Shown here in pieces: positions 9,630 to 18,396 of a stretch of 64,000 bases of DNA. The stretch is from Exiguobacterium sp018617385 (GTDB lineage Bacteria > Bacillota > Bacilli > Exiguobacteriales > Exiguobacteriaceae). The stretch spans positions 18,113 through 82,112 of the forward strand of contig NZ_JACSKA010000007.1 of assembly GCF_018617385.1 (NCBI RefSeq). Reading direction: 5' to 3'. The position numbers and the translations under genes are program-made. Each line of letters opens with the position of its first letter. Positions within the stretch are counted from its first letter, which is position 1. A model generated the notes under the pieces. It saw only the letters and a program-made list of their open reading frames with translations, was not told the DNA's origin and made no database searches.

Positions 9630-9850
9630 AGCGGCGCCGAGGAATCATCGATCGCTTTGAAGGGGACTTGGCTGTCGTCGAATTCGGAGAAGTGATGGAG
9701 GATATTCCAAGGTCGCGACTCCCTGAGTCGATTCAACCGGGAGATGTACTTTGGTTTTACGAAGATGGTCGTGTTGAGAGGGATACTGAAGCAAAGCAGC
9801 AGCTATCAAATGAAATCGATCAATTAATGGAGGAGTTATGGGAAGAATAA
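9626..9850 (+). CDS. DUF3006 family protein
   Basis: 74 aa. The ATG overlaps the stop of the MBL gene (ATGA), so translation is coupled. A small beta-barrel-like protein: RRGIIDRFEGDLAVVEF, then DIPRSRLP and GDVLWFYEDG, as in DUF3006 proteins that commonly follow secreted ComEC-like MBL genes. The acidic C-terminal helix (EIDQLMEELWEE) is typical. Its role is unknown; it may regulate or restrain the MBL protein. Its end overlaps the start of the patatin gene by 13 bases. Confidence 0.75.
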   Translation: MKRRRGIIDRFEGDLAVVEFGEVMEDIPRSRLPESIQPGDVLWFYEDGRVERDTEAKQQLSNEIDQLMEELWEE

Positions 9851-10815
9851 TACAAGTAAAAGATGAGTCACATTCTCCCTCCAAGATTGGTTTAGTATTT
9901 GCTGGAGGCGGAGGAAAAGGAGCATATCAAGTCGGCGTATGGAAAGCTATTCAAGAGTATGAGCTTGACCAACGTATTACTGCTGTCTCAGGAACCTCCG
10001 TCGGCGCTTTAAATGGAGTATTATTCGCATCTAGTTCTGTTGATCGGGCAAGGGACGTATGGCTGAACATTTACCCGGATAAAATTCTATCGATTGATCT
10101 TAGTTCATGGCACCGAAAGTTTCATAATAATTTTTTTAACATACCACAAAGCACTGTTGAATTATTTGCCGGGCGTGGTGTGTTTTCAAGAAAAGGACTT
10201 ACAGAGATCATTCAACAGTCTGTGCACCTTTCTCTGATTAACACACATAGTATGCCCGTCTATGCTACGGCATACGATGCAAAGACGCGACAAGCCCATT
10301 ATTTTCTACTGAATTGTTTAAGTGACGAAGAGAAGTTAAAGGCCTTACTTGCAAGTGCGGCACTTCCCTTTGTCTTCGATCCGGTCATTATACATAATCA
10401 GACGTATTGGGATGGAGGGTTGGTAGACAACACCCCAATCACTCCATTATATGATATGGGATGTTCGACAATTTTGGTGGTCCATTTAAATAGAATGGCC
10501 ATCATAGATAAATCAAAGTATCCCGATGCAAAGATTATCGAGATCTTTCCAAAAGATTCATTAGGAGCATTCTTTGATGGGACGTTAGATTTCAGTCCTG
10601 CGAATGCTCGAATCAGAATGGAACAAGGTTATAGAGATGCCAAATGTATCCTTGAACCAATCTACAGAATGATGCAAACCCAAGTAAAACTCTTAAAAAA
10701 AGTTTCGGAGTTCGTTCAAGAAGAAGAAGGGACTTTCTATGAGTTAAAAAAAGTATTAAGCGATAGAGAAGAATTGAAAAAAACATTACGTGGGGTGCTC
10801 AATGAAACAGAATGA
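9838..10815 (+). CDS. patatin-like phospholipase
   Basis: 325 aa with GGAGGAG just before the ATG, inside the end of the DUF3006 gene. It has the patatin hallmarks: oxyanion loop GGGGKGAYQVG near 24-34, nucleophile elbow GTSVG (Ser54), and the DGG catalytic Asp near 192. These enzymes hydrolyse membrane phospholipids with a Ser-Asp dyad. There is no signal peptide, so it acts from the cytosol. Its last codons overlap the next gene (stop 10815, start 10802), a tight coupling that suggests the 582-aa partner controls or is controlled by the lipase. Patatins are effectors in several abortive-infection systems such as CBASS, but no cyclase is seen here. Confidence 0.85.
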   Translation: MGRIIQVKDESHSPSKIGLVFAGGGGKGAYQVGVWKAIQEYELDQRITAVSGTSVGALNGVLFASSSVDRARDVWLNIYPDKILSIDLSSWHRKFHNNFFNIPQSTVELFAGRGVFSRKGLTEIIQQSVHLSLINTHSMPVYATAYDAKTRQAHYFLLNCLSDEEKLKALLASAALPFVFDPVIIHNQTYWDGGLVDNTPITPLYDMGCSTILVVHLNRMAIIDKSKYPDAKIIEIFPKDSLGAFFDGTLDFSPANARIRMEQGYRDAKCILEPIYRMMQTQVKLLKKVSEFVQEEEGTFYELKKVLSDREELKKTLRGVLNETE

Positions 10816-12550
10816 ATTATTAATCAGACGAGATGGGCTAGAACCCATCGAAGATAAGCATGAGCTTGATCTTGCTATCGAAAAAACGATTGAACAGTAC
10901 AAACAAAACAGCTCTCAAATAGCAAGGCTAACTGTTGATAGTGTTACATCATTGGCAGTGGCCGAAGCCAGAACTAATGAACTTGAAAATCAAGGATTTA
11001 TAAAACATGCTTTTAATAATCTGACCGGTAAAAACAAAAAACTGAAATCTAGCATATCTTATAGTCAACGTAAAGCACAGTATGCGGCCCAACAAACCTT
11101 GGTAAAATTGGCCGAACAAAACCTTTTAACTTTCGACGTTCTGACTGCGGTGAACAGTAAATTGAATACTTATATGATAAGTAATAGTCTAGAAGTCAAT
11201 GAGATGTACGCTATGCTTCTTCAATTCATAACCGAGACAAGAAGTAATGTTTTAAAAACTGAACATCAATTAAGTCATCTCAATCAAAAAGTGGACTTGC
11301 TCAAATGGGCACAGACTGCTGAATATGCAACATTCAATGGAACTCCTTATGCTGAATTAGAAACAGCTAGTAAAGCGGTTTGTCTGACTAGCGATTTCTA
11401 CACTATTTCTAGAGGTGTGTGGGATACAACAGATTTGTTACTCATTAAATCAGTATTGAAAGATTTAGGAGAAGATTCGAATCGCAATATTAGCTTTGAA
11501 TTGATTTTAGATCAGTTTATCAGGGATGCGCCATTCAGAGATGTATTACAGGAGGTTATCCGATTTGACCATGTTCAAGATTTCTCGGAAATTGAGATAC
11601 CCCTAATTTATAGTCTTTATAAAGCTTGCTATTTGATTGTAAATGAAAAATATGTCGTCCAGACTATCTTGGATAACCTTTCTTCATTAGGGATCGAGAA
11701 ATCAGAATCCGAACTTACTAAAGAACTCACATTAAACTATGTTAGAGAAAATGGACGAAGAGACTTAACGCTTAAACAGCCTATTTTTGAACTTATCAAT
11801 GAACTATTGATTGAATTAAAAATAGTGAATAACTTTATCCTTGAAGAAGAAGAAGCGTTATCAGCTATGATTGATTCAGAAACACAGCTACTTGAATCAA
11901 AAAAAGATGAATTGTATGAAGTTGTTATTTTGGACTATGAGATGGACAAGTTCGAGTTAACGATGTTATTAAATGAGCTATTAAACATTGAAGTGAAAGA
12001 AGCAAATTTATTGTTAAGTGACGATAGATTAATGTATAGAATTGCAGAAAATTTATCAGAAAGCGAAGCCAAAAAAATTGCAAAAAAATTAAGTGGGCAG
12101 AAGGTTCTGACTACTATCAATAACCAGAATGAACCTTTAAGCATTATATATCTAGACTTCAAAAAAATTCGAGAAAAATACACTTATCATAAAGAACTTA
12201 CGTTTGATCGAAATCTAAATAGTAAGACTAAGTTTGTGAAAATGGAGTATGGATCAATAATAACCCCATACAGTTTGATTGGTGGTCTTTCAAGGAACGA
12301 TATAACAAATAAAACAAATGAACTTTTTGTAGCAAATGTTCATGGTAAGGTAAAAAAAGTTTTCAATGATATTCAAGGTCTAAAATTAAATACCATCGAG
12401 GAAACAGCTACGCTAATCCCACTAGTTTGTTGCAAATCGATCAAAGGAACTCCATTAGTTGCAGACGAAATAAATATCTACTATTCAACTTTATCTGGCT
12501 ATAATCTAAAGCAAATTAATTTAAACACTCTCGTAATTAAAGATTTTTAA
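10802..12550 (+). CDS. large helical protein coupled to patatin, unknown function
   Basis: 582 aa from the ATG at 10802; a GTG at 10790 is also in frame, but GGGGTG lies at the right distance from the ATG. The N-terminal ~190 residues are strongly helical and coiled-coil-like (repeated Ala, Gln, Lys and Glu). The middle is also helical. The last ~130 residues have more beta character and alternate Lys- and Asn-rich stretches. There is no P-loop, transmembrane segment or nuclease motif. The 14-base overlap with the patatin gene argues for a two-component unit: perhaps a sensor or regulator with a phospholipase effector (inference). Confidence 0.7.
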   Translation: MKQNELLIRRDGLEPIEDKHELDLAIEKTIEQYKQNSSQIARLTVDSVTSLAVAEARTNELENQGFIKHAFNNLTGKNKKLKSSISYSQRKAQYAAQQTLVKLAEQNLLTFDVLTAVNSKLNTYMISNSLEVNEMYAMLLQFITETRSNVLKTEHQLSHLNQKVDLLKWAQTAEYATFNGTPYAELETASKAVCLTSDFYTISRGVWDTTDLLLIKSVLKDLGEDSNRNISFELILDQFIRDAPFRDVLQEVIRFDHVQDFSEIEIPLIYSLYKACYLIVNEKYVVQTILDNLSSLGIEKSESELTKELTLNYVRENGRRDLTLKQPIFELINELLIELKIVNNFILEEEEALSAMIDSETQLLESKKDELYEVVILDYEMDKFELTMLLNELLNIEVKEANLLLSDDRLMYRIAENLSESEAKKIAKKLSGQKVLTTINNQNEPLSIIYLDFKKIREKYTYHKELTFDRNLNSKTKFVKMEYGSIITPYSLIGGLSRNDITNKTNELFVANVHGKVKKVFNDIQGLKLNTIEETATLIPLVCCKSIKGTPLVADEINIYYSTLSGYNLKQINLNTLVIKDF

Positions 12551-12695
12551 TTTACATATCACTAGGTTTTTATTTCATAAATCATTCTAAAATAATTGAC
12601 GATACCAAAATGTGTGTTTGTAATTGAGTCGGACATGTGGTTAAGGCATTATCTGATTTTTGAAGAATTTTTCATTAGATAAAGGAGTGATAAGA

Positions 12696-13112
12696 ATGGC
12701 GATTTATGGTATCGGAGCAATGTATGGGAGAAATACAGATAAATTGAGAGATTTTGTGATTGAGAAGTGTGCTTGTATCGGATGGGAAGAATTTGAAGCG
12801 CCTGCAACTCATAAAATGTTAGCGGGAATTAAAACGGGCGATATTATGTATATTAAATCTATGGGTATATCTGATAAAACGCTGAACATAAAAGCAATTG
12901 GTGTTGTATTTGATGATCAGATAAAAGACTTCTTTAATCTCGGCAAAGGAGTATCAGTCAAGTGGATATGGACTCAAGAAAATAAACATCCAATAAAAGT
13001 GAATATAACTACAGAAATGTATAAGAACAATGTTTTTAACAATACGCTGTATGAAGAATATAACCCATTCATCCAATCAATCATTATGAGACAACTATTT
13101 GGTGACCTCTAA
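12696..13112 (+). CDS. small PUA/EVE-like domain protein
   Basis: 138 aa from the ATG at 12696, which has AAAGGAGTG nine bases upstream; an earlier in-frame start lacks this. MAIYGIGAMYG begins a single domain with IGWEEFEAP, LAGIKTGDIMYIKSM and LNIKAIGVVFDD. The GDIMYIK...AIGVV arrangement resembles PUA-superfamily readers found at the front of modification-dependent restriction enzymes. No nuclease domain is attached. It may be a stand-alone nucleic-acid reader or a truncated restriction protein. The family call is tentative. Confidence 0.6.
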   Translation: MAIYGIGAMYGRNTDKLRDFVIEKCACIGWEEFEAPATHKMLAGIKTGDIMYIKSMGISDKTLNIKAIGVVFDDQIKDFFNLGKGVSVKWIWTQENKHPIKVNITTEMYKNNVFNNTLYEEYNPFIQSIIMRQLFGDL

Positions 13113-13122
13113 TAGAGAAAAG

Positions 13123-13156
13123 ACCAGGTATGAAATCTAGAGGATGCATACCTGGT
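13123..13156. terminator. bidirectional hairpin between convergent genes
   Basis: Perfect 10-bp inverted repeat ACCAGGTATG / CATACCTGGT separated by 14 bases. On the minus strand it is followed by TCTTTTCTC. It lies between the plus-strand PUA-like gene and the minus-strand conjugation operon, ending both. Confidence 0.6.
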
Positions 13157-13162
13157 GATCTC

Positions 13163-14599
13163 TCAATTAAGACGTTCAATACCAAAAATCGCAGTTTTGG
13201 AGAAAGTTCTTTTCTTTTCATTGAGAAGAACTTTCTGGCAGCGCTCTTCTAACGATTCCAAAAGTGAATTCTCTAATCGCCTGCTTTTTTCTAAGTCTTG
13301 TAATGGATGTACAGTTTTTTCTGGATCAAAGTGACCGCTGATCAATGATTTATCCGGTAAAGCGACCGTATAGGCAACAAGTGCATCTTCATTGAATTCA
13401 TGGTTGTTGGCAGTGCCGAATGGCTGGAACCCGAATCCTTTACCATGAATATACATGAGCGGCTCATCGACACGATCCACCTTCAGGTTCGTCTCGAGAG
13501 TCGCTTTTGCGTTTAGATAGGATCCAACTTTTTCAGGAAACACACTCTGTACGGCGTGAACTCGCTCGTAGAGTGTGAGGTCGGTGTCTTTCCATCCCAT
13601 ACGCCGATCTAGCTGCTCGATATATTCAAGTGGAGTCTGTTCCTTTTCTTGCTCCAACGAGCGTACCTTTTCTAAGTGTGACTCGATATGATCAAGGAAG
13701 GTCGCGGATGTCTGATGGACTTCTTGCAACAATTGTTCCTTGTCTAGAAGTTCCTTGTCTTTCGTCCAGCCGGCCAAGTAAGACAGTGAGAAGTCGTCTG
13801 TCGGGAACCCGAGCTGATGTGAGACGACATAGGCGACCATCTCGGCTTGGAACTCTTTCTCGTGTGCCGTGAGCGGTTTGTCCCGTTCGAGATTACGCTC
13901 TTGGTTGTGCAGCTCCGCGTGGGCGAGCTCGTGGATCAGGACACTGATGTCCTCGATCGATGAGTTCCGCGGGTTCAAGGCGATTGCATGTAGCTCCGGA
14001 TAGTAACAGCCCTTCGCCGTCCCGATCTCGTCGAGCGGTTCCTCCAATAGCGTCACATTCCGGGCATCTGCGAGCGTCGTCAAGGCGTCACGGATGTCTT
14101 GTTCGTTCTCGAGCCCGCCGTCCCGGTGATACCGTTTGAAGATGTCCGAGACCTCGATCCCTTTCTCGCGCGCGTCGGTCTGCGTGTACTCGAACACGTG
14201 ACCGATCTTGAAGTACATCATCTTGCGTGACGGGATGCGTCCTTGTTTCACGCCGTCCTTGATCGGCTTCGGTGCTTTGCTGAGCGGCACCCATTCATCT
14301 TTGTGCAAGGCATACGTCACTGGACTTGGGACGAACACCTTGATGCCACGCTCGCCTTTTTGCACCTGTGCGCCTTGCTTCTCCCAGAACGGGTAAGAGC
14401 CGACCGCGACCGCTCCGGGGAACTGGGACTCAATCAAAACAGCGTTCCGCATCGAGTATTGATGGAACTTGCCGAGGAACTGCAGATGTTCCCGAATTTT
14501 TTCTGGGCTCTCGAAGTAGCTGTCGATCTGTTTTCCCATTTGTTCCGTCAAGGCCTCGAGCTCGGCCTTCCGTTCTTCGTTCGTCTTCATCTTGGCCAT
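13163..14599 (-). CDS. ArdC-like antirestriction protein (ssDNA-binding domain plus zinc metallopeptidase)
   Basis: 478 aa; AAGGAG lies nine bases before the ATG. Residues ~1-125 match the ArdC N-terminal (DUF1738) ssDNA-binding domain: YSMRNAVLIESQFP, VGSYPFWEKQGAQVQKGERGIKVFVP. Residues ~170-290 are an ImmA/IrrE-like zinc peptidase with HELAH near 222-226. The C-terminal ~170 residues are a further domain with VHPLQDLE. ArdC enters recipients with the transferred strand and blunts host restriction. It is the last gene of the conjugation operon, downstream of the relaxase, which fits early expression in recipients. Confidence 0.85.
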   Translation of the reverse strand: MAKMKTNEERKAELEALTEQMGKQIDSYFESPEKIREHLQFLGKFHQYSMRNAVLIESQFPGAVAVGSYPFWEKQGAQVQKGERGIKVFVPSPVTYALHKDEWVPLSKAPKPIKDGVKQGRIPSRKMMYFKIGHVFEYTQTDAREKGIEVSDIFKRYHRDGGLENEQDIRDALTTLADARNVTLLEEPLDEIGTAKGCYYPELHAIALNPRNSSIEDISVLIHELAHAELHNQERNLERDKPLTAHEKEFQAEMVAYVVSHQLGFPTDDFSLSYLAGWTKDKELLDKEQLLQEVHQTSATFLDHIESHLEKVRSLEQEKEQTPLEYIEQLDRRMGWKDTDLTLYERVHAVQSVFPEKVGSYLNAKATLETNLKVDRVDEPLMYIHGKGFGFQPFGTANNHEFNEDALVAYTVALPDKSLISGHFDPEKTVHPLQDLEKSRRLENSLLESLEERCQKVLLNEKKRTFSKTAIFGIERLN

Positions 14600-14603
14600 C
14601 GTG

Positions 14604-14900
14604 TCAGACTCCTTCCTTCAACAAGTCGGTGACAGATTCTTCAGTATCCGTAAATTCATTCAGTTCACGTTCGAGTTGCGATGACGTATCCGAAATGTCG
14701 AGTAACAGCCGTGTTCGCTCGAAATTGACGGGAAGCAAGACGACCTCGTCTTGCGCGACGGTGGTCAAAAGTTGGTGCTCGGAAGCGGACACCGGGATGT
14801 CGTACCGCTTTCCATAGATGAGGACCGTGACGGTATCAAATTGAAGCGTCAACAGTTGTCCCATCGTGAAGGGACGGTCAAGTGGTTGCATAAGGTTCAT
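14604..14900 (-). CDS. small conjugation-module protein, unknown
   Basis: 98 aa. The first ATG at 14900 overlaps the previous stop (ATGA). A second ATG at 14891 has GAGAGG nine bases upstream and may be the true start. The first half looks like a beta-barrel (LLTLQFDTVTVLIYGKRYDIPV), the tail is acidic and helical. No family recognised. It lies between a ribbon-helix-helix protein and the ArdC-like gene. Confidence 0.65.
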   Translation of the reverse strand: MNLMQPLDRPFTMGQLLTLQFDTVTVLIYGKRYDIPVSASEHQLLTTVAQDEVVLLPVNFERTRLLLDISDTSSQLERELNEFTDTEESVTDLLKEGV

Positions 14901-15346
14901 CCTCTCTCAAAAGTTAGTGTGTCCTTCTTCTGTTTTTGATGCTCGATGCGTTCCTGGACGACACGTTCCGCCGTCTCGAGGAACGTCGGCTTGAACTGGT
15001 TCGTCGTCATGATGTCCTCAATGCCCTCGGTCTGCATAAGTGCCTGCAGGAGCTCTGTCAGGATTTGCCCATGACGGTCAGAGCGGTTCGCGGCGAGTCG
15101 TATCCGTTCGAGTTCCGTCGATATCTGCTCGTTCACCAACTCCTCGATATGGTGGGAGACCTGCGTGCTGATTGAACGGGTGAGGAAATGCATGTCCCAC
15201 TTCTCGTCAGCCAGTTGTTTATGCTCGTCTGCGATATGGTCGATGACCTGACCAAGATGGCCGAAGCGTTTGTCGTCGGCGAACTCCTCCAAATACGCGA
15301 CCGTCTCCGGCTTCAATCGAAGACGGATTTGTCTCAACTTTTCCAT
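14897..15346 (-). CDS. ribbon-helix-helix-like relaxosome accessory protein (candidate)
   Basis: 149 aa; AGGGAGG lies just before the ATG. The N-terminus KLRQIRLRLKPETVAYLEEFADDKRFGHLGQVID fits a ribbon-helix-helix DNA-binding domain: a short basic strand followed by two helices. The rest is a helical acidic region with many Gln and Glu. It sits directly downstream of the relaxase, so a role in relaxosome assembly or operon control is likely (inference). Confidence 0.65.
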   Translation of the reverse strand: MEKLRQIRLRLKPETVAYLEEFADDKRFGHLGQVIDHIADEHKQLADEKWDMHFLTRSISTQVSHHIEELVNEQISTELERIRLAANRSDRHGQILTELLQALMQTEGIEDIMTTNQFKPTFLETAERVVQERIEHQKQKKDTLTFERG

Positions 15347-15355
15347 CGTCCTCCC

Positions 15356-16510
15356 TCACTTTCCATATTCGATGTCCCGTTCCAGCTGTTCGAAAGCCCG
15401 TTGGTTCTTCAAGTGTTCGAATTCGTCGTTCATATGCCGCTCGATCCGGTAGAGTGATTCGTTGAATATCTTTTGTTGTTTGAATGCGCGTTGGACCGGA
15501 TGTTTGGGGGCTTCATTTCTCTCAACTGTCGGCTGTTCTTTTGACAAGTCTCGCATCTCGGAAAGGATGGCATTCCCCATCCGGGTGTAGAGGTCCTGTC
15601 GTTTCGTCGTCCGATACCGCTCTGCCTTCTCCGTGTCGCCGTAGCTGCGACGATGGAACGACACTTCCTGCTCGAGTCGCGCGTTGAAGGCTTGAAACTC
15701 TGATTTGAAGTGAATATCGATATAACGGTCGGTCAGACGATTGAGCGATTCACGGAGCGGTTGCATCCCGTTCATGTTGTAGCGCCACTGTCGTTTGTCT
15801 TCCGGCAATCGTTCATAGATGTCCTTGAATTGACGGACGATGTCGGGATGCAGGACACGGTTCTGGAGCGTTCGAATCTTCCGGTTTCGTTTATGCGCGA
15901 CCAGTTCGTCTCTTATGAACGCGTTCAGCTTCTCCTGTTCTTTCGTTCGGTCAGCGAGGGAATGGATGACCTTCGACTTCATCAGCTCGATCGATTTTGG
16001 TTTACGTTTGCCACGCTCGCGCATGTGGCTCGTCTCGACGATGGCGACATGCACGTGGATATTATCGGTGTTGTAATGCACGGCACCGGTCCAGTAGGCG
16101 TGGACCATCTTTTCTTTTTGGAGCATCGAATCGACCGCGTTCCGCGTCGCCTGGATCAATCGTTTCTCGTCGACGAGGTCGTCGTGGAGCACACCGGTCT
16201 CGCGTAGCCAAGCGTTGTCGAACGAGATGACGTCTTGCCAGAGGATGCTTCCGTTCGCTTGCGCATGCTTGAAGATGTCGCGAACGGCACGGCGCTTCTC
16301 GTCGCTCAACCGGTCGTCCTCGCGTGTGAACAGACCGCTCGACTTCGTCTCGTCTTCCATATAGTCGTGATACGTCTCGAACTGATCGTGGCTGTCTTTC
16401 GCGTCCGGTCGATTGATGTAGTCGAGGTATGTCGTGTAGCGACGCGACTTCTTTTTCGTGCTCGGCACCTTGAACTTCGACCTGATGACGACACCCGGCG
16501 TCTCACGCAT
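15356..16510 (-). CDS. MobP-type relaxase (MobP2-like)
   Basis: 384 aa; GAGGTGATGCAGG precedes the ATG. MRETPGVVIRSKFKVP with a YLDYINRPDA stretch carries a candidate catalytic Tyr near the N-terminus. The metal-binding HxH signature is visible in DNIHVHVAIVE near residues 147-157. This matches the MobP2 family of Gram-positive plasmids. The enzyme nicks oriT, stays covalently bound to the 5' end and pilots the strand through the T4SS. The C-terminal half is helical and charged. Its start lies inside the end of the ribbon-helix-helix gene upstream, which adjoins the candidate oriT. Confidence 0.85.
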   Translation of the reverse strand: MRETPGVVIRSKFKVPSTKKKSRRYTTYLDYINRPDAKDSHDQFETYHDYMEDETKSSGLFTREDDRLSDEKRRAVRDIFKHAQANGSILWQDVISFDNAWLRETGVLHDDLVDEKRLIQATRNAVDSMLQKEKMVHAYWTGAVHYNTDNIHVHVAIVETSHMRERGKRKPKSIELMKSKVIHSLADRTKEQEKLNAFIRDELVAHKRNRKIRTLQNRVLHPDIVRQFKDIYERLPEDKRQWRYNMNGMQPLRESLNRLTDRYIDIHFKSEFQAFNARLEQEVSFHRRSYGDTEKAERYRTTKRQDLYTRMGNAILSEMRDLSKEQPTVERNEAPKHPVQRAFKQQKIFNESLYRIERHMNDEFEHLKNQRAFEQLERDIEYGK

Positions 16511-16754
16511 CCTGCATCACCTCGTTTAACAAACGGGTCACTGCGGCGAGTTCGTCCGTGCTCCGTTTCAGGTATAGCGTGTTCGCCTCGAGCTGTCGTT
16601 CGAGCCGCTCGACCTGCGTCGATTGGATTCCGTTCGTGCACCAAGAGGCGAGCAGTTCTTTCAAATATTGTTGCCGGGAGCAGTTGTGTTCTTTCGCCCA
16701 TTCATCGATCTGCTTCACGATGACGGGGTCGATGTCGCGGAGTAACAGATCCAT
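16503..16754 (-). CDS. ribbon-helix-helix mobilisation protein
   Basis: 83 aa from the ATG at 16754, supported by AAAGGTGG eight bases upstream. A longer in-frame reading would run through the oriT-like repeats and is unlikely. MDLLLRDIDPVIVKQIDEWAKEHNCSRQQYLKELL reads as a ribbon-helix-helix domain (beta strand, helix, turn, helix), followed by a coiled-coil tail. MobC-like proteins of this size help the relaxase melt oriT. Its eight-base overlap with the relaxase gene fits. Confidence 0.75.
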   Translation of the reverse strand: MDLLLRDIDPVIVKQIDEWAKEHNCSRQQYLKELLASWCTNGIQSTQVERLERQLEANTLYLKRSTDELAAVTRLLNEVMQDA

Positions 16755-16947
16755 CTGCCTGACCACCTTTCTAGAGGCTGTATATTGCTGAGATCCTAAA
16801 AGTTCGTTCAAAAGAGCATAAGGGAAAACTGCTATCACTTGTCGTGATAGCCCAGGCAGAGCCTGGGGTTTCCGTGATATCACCAAAAGTCCGAAAACGG
16901 CACGAAATGTGCCAGTAAAACCAGCGATTTGGCACGAAATGTGCCAC
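16755..16947. other. oriT: candidate origin of transfer (oriT)
   Basis: Non-coding, directly upstream of the mobilisation and relaxase genes. It holds two nested hairpins, GCTATCAC/GTGATAGC (16831-16851) and CCCAGGC/GCCTGGG (16851-16867). It also holds two identical 16-bp copies of GGCACGAAATGTGCCA at 16899-16914 and 16931-16946, each a short palindrome, spaced 32 bp (three helical turns). Paired hairpins plus phased palindromic repeats beside a relaxase are what an oriT with binding sites for accessory proteins looks like. The nick site cannot be fixed from sequence alone; ATAAGGGAAAAC near 16819 is one possibility. Confidence 0.65.
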
Positions 16948-17787
16948 TTAAATTGATAGTTCCCGGAGCCGAACACGCAACTTGTCGTGCTTTTCTTCGA
17001 GCGCTACGACCGACTGTTCGAGTTTTTCAAGTTCTAGTGTGAGCTCGTCACGCTTCCGGCCGAGGTCGAAAATCTCGTTCTCCTGTTCGACCTGTTCGTC
17101 GAGCGAGAGGTAGGGAAGTTCGTCTTCGAGTTCCTCTTTGTCACGGTCGAGTCGCTCGATTTGTTGCCGTTGTGCTTCGACTGACTGCTGTGCTGTTTCC
17201 AAATGCCGTTCGGTCTCCGCGAGCTCGTCCTCGACGAATAGTCTCGTGAAAGTTGTCTCGTCAGATGATGTGTGGCTCGCCTGTTGGATGGTCCGGCGGT
17301 CGGCATAGAGTGACGTCAAAAGACTGTTCTCCCGTTCCTCGGATGTGAGTGTGTCGATCGATTGTGACTCATCCAATCCGTAAATCCGGACAGCGAGCTG
17401 GTCGAAGTCGCTCGGCACATCTTTCAATTCGAGCACGTATTGATCGTTCCGGTCATACAGCACCATGACTTCCTTCTCGGAATCCGGACGTGCCTTATAG
17501 ACATAGCGGAAGAGATGATCGTTCGTGTTACCTGGTGCTTCATCGAGCGAGAGTCGGATGCGTATTGTCTTGGCCTCCGTATCGTAACTGGACGCGTGGA
17601 GCGTCACGGTCTCCCCGTTCGAGAGACGGATTGCCTCGTTGATCGGCGTCTCATTGACCGGTGCCTCCTCGGCGAAGAAGAACGACGAGGTACCGAAAAA
17701 GAGGAAGCCGACGACAAAGAATACGCCGAGTACGAGGTAGAACCGGGAGACGTTCTGGGTGAGACGCCGTCGTGTTTGTCGTCGCAT
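16948..17787 (-). CDS. membrane-anchored coiled-coil protein of the conjugation module
   Basis: 279 aa. It has a basic N-terminus, one membrane segment (FYLVLGVFFVVGFLFFGTSSFFF, near 17-39), a beta-rich extracellular domain to ~130, then a long C-terminal coiled coil (DRDKEELEDELPYL through LEKLEQSVVALEEKHDKLR). The topology is N-in with most of the protein outside. It lies between the VirB8-like gene and oriT and is probably a structural T4SS part or surface factor (inference from position). No family recognised. Confidence 0.7.
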   Translation of the reverse strand: MRRQTRRRLTQNVSRFYLVLGVFFVVGFLFFGTSSFFFAEEAPVNETPINEAIRLSNGETVTLHASSYDTEAKTIRIRLSLDEAPGNTNDHLFRYVYKARPDSEKEVMVLYDRNDQYVLELKDVPSDFDQLAVRIYGLDESQSIDTLTSEERENSLLTSLYADRRTIQQASHTSSDETTFTRLFVEDELAETERHLETAQQSVEAQRQQIERLDRDKEELEDELPYLSLDEQVEQENEIFDLGRKRDELTLELEKLEQSVVALEEKHDKLRVRLRELSI

Positions 17788-18366
17788 CTAGATTCCTCCT
17801 TCAGGTGTCAGGTCTTCCATTTCGGTGACGACCAAACGTCCTTCGATGGACTCGAACGTCAGGGCCAACAGTTCTTGCGTCGTCTCTTCATAACCCGTCT
17901 CGGTGATCCACAGGTGCTGTTCGAACCGTACGAGGCAATCTTCTCCGGAGACAGAAGGAAACACCTCGATGTTGCGGACGGTCGTCTCGAACGTGCCGAC
18001 GTCACTGCCGTCAGCGGCGAAGAGCGTGGCCGCGAGTTCCTCCGACATGACGTCCTTCGCCTGTCGTTTCTGGGTCGTGTAACTGTCCTTCGTGATGGTG
18101 AAGGCGTACTCGACGAAGCGCGTCGCGCGTGTCGTCAGCTCCTCCATTCGTTCCGTCTCCTTCGAAGCGACGACTTGTTCGGTGTCCGCTGACGTATCCT
18201 CGGAGGTTGCCGATTCAAGGGAAGTGACGCTCTCATTTTTCGTCTCACTAGGGTCTGAAGTACTCGTGACAGCCGTCGCTTGTTGATAGAAAAAGGCGTT
18301 CGCCGCAAGTGAAATAAGAAGCAGTACCCCGAACAGATACGCGAGGTGACGTGCGGTGAAGTTCAT
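17788..18366 (-). CDS. VirB8/TcpC-like conjugation protein (candidate)
   Basis: 192 aa from the ATG at 18366, chosen for the GGAGGAGG seven bases upstream. It has a single N-terminal membrane segment (HLAYLFGVLLLISLAANAFFY), a Ser/Thr/Glu-rich linker (~30-75), then a compact extracellular domain of mixed helix and strand ending GRLVVTEMEDLTPEGGI. This is the VirB8/TcpC layout: a bitopic protein with an NTF2-like outer domain that scaffolds the channel. Homology is not visible by motif, so the call rests on topology and on position next to the cell-wall hydrolase. Confidence 0.55.
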   Translation of the reverse strand: MNFTARHLAYLFGVLLLISLAANAFFYQQATAVTSTSDPSETKNESVTSLESATSEDTSADTEQVVASKETERMEELTTRATRFVEYAFTITKDSYTTQKRQAKDVMSEELAATLFAADGSDVGTFETTVRNIEVFPSVSGEDCLVRFEQHLWITETGYEETTQELLALTFESIEGRLVVTEMEDLTPEGGI

Positions 18367-18396
18367 TCTTCCTCCTCCTTTCCATACATCCATGAC

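Noticed and set aside
9838..10815. CBASS system with the patatin as CapV
   Set aside because: No CD-NTase (cyclase) gene or Cap2/Cap3 genes are present nearby.
16503..16976. 157-aa reading of the mobilisation protein
   Set aside because: The extension would translate the oriT-like repeats; the ATG at 16754 has a good ribosome binding site.
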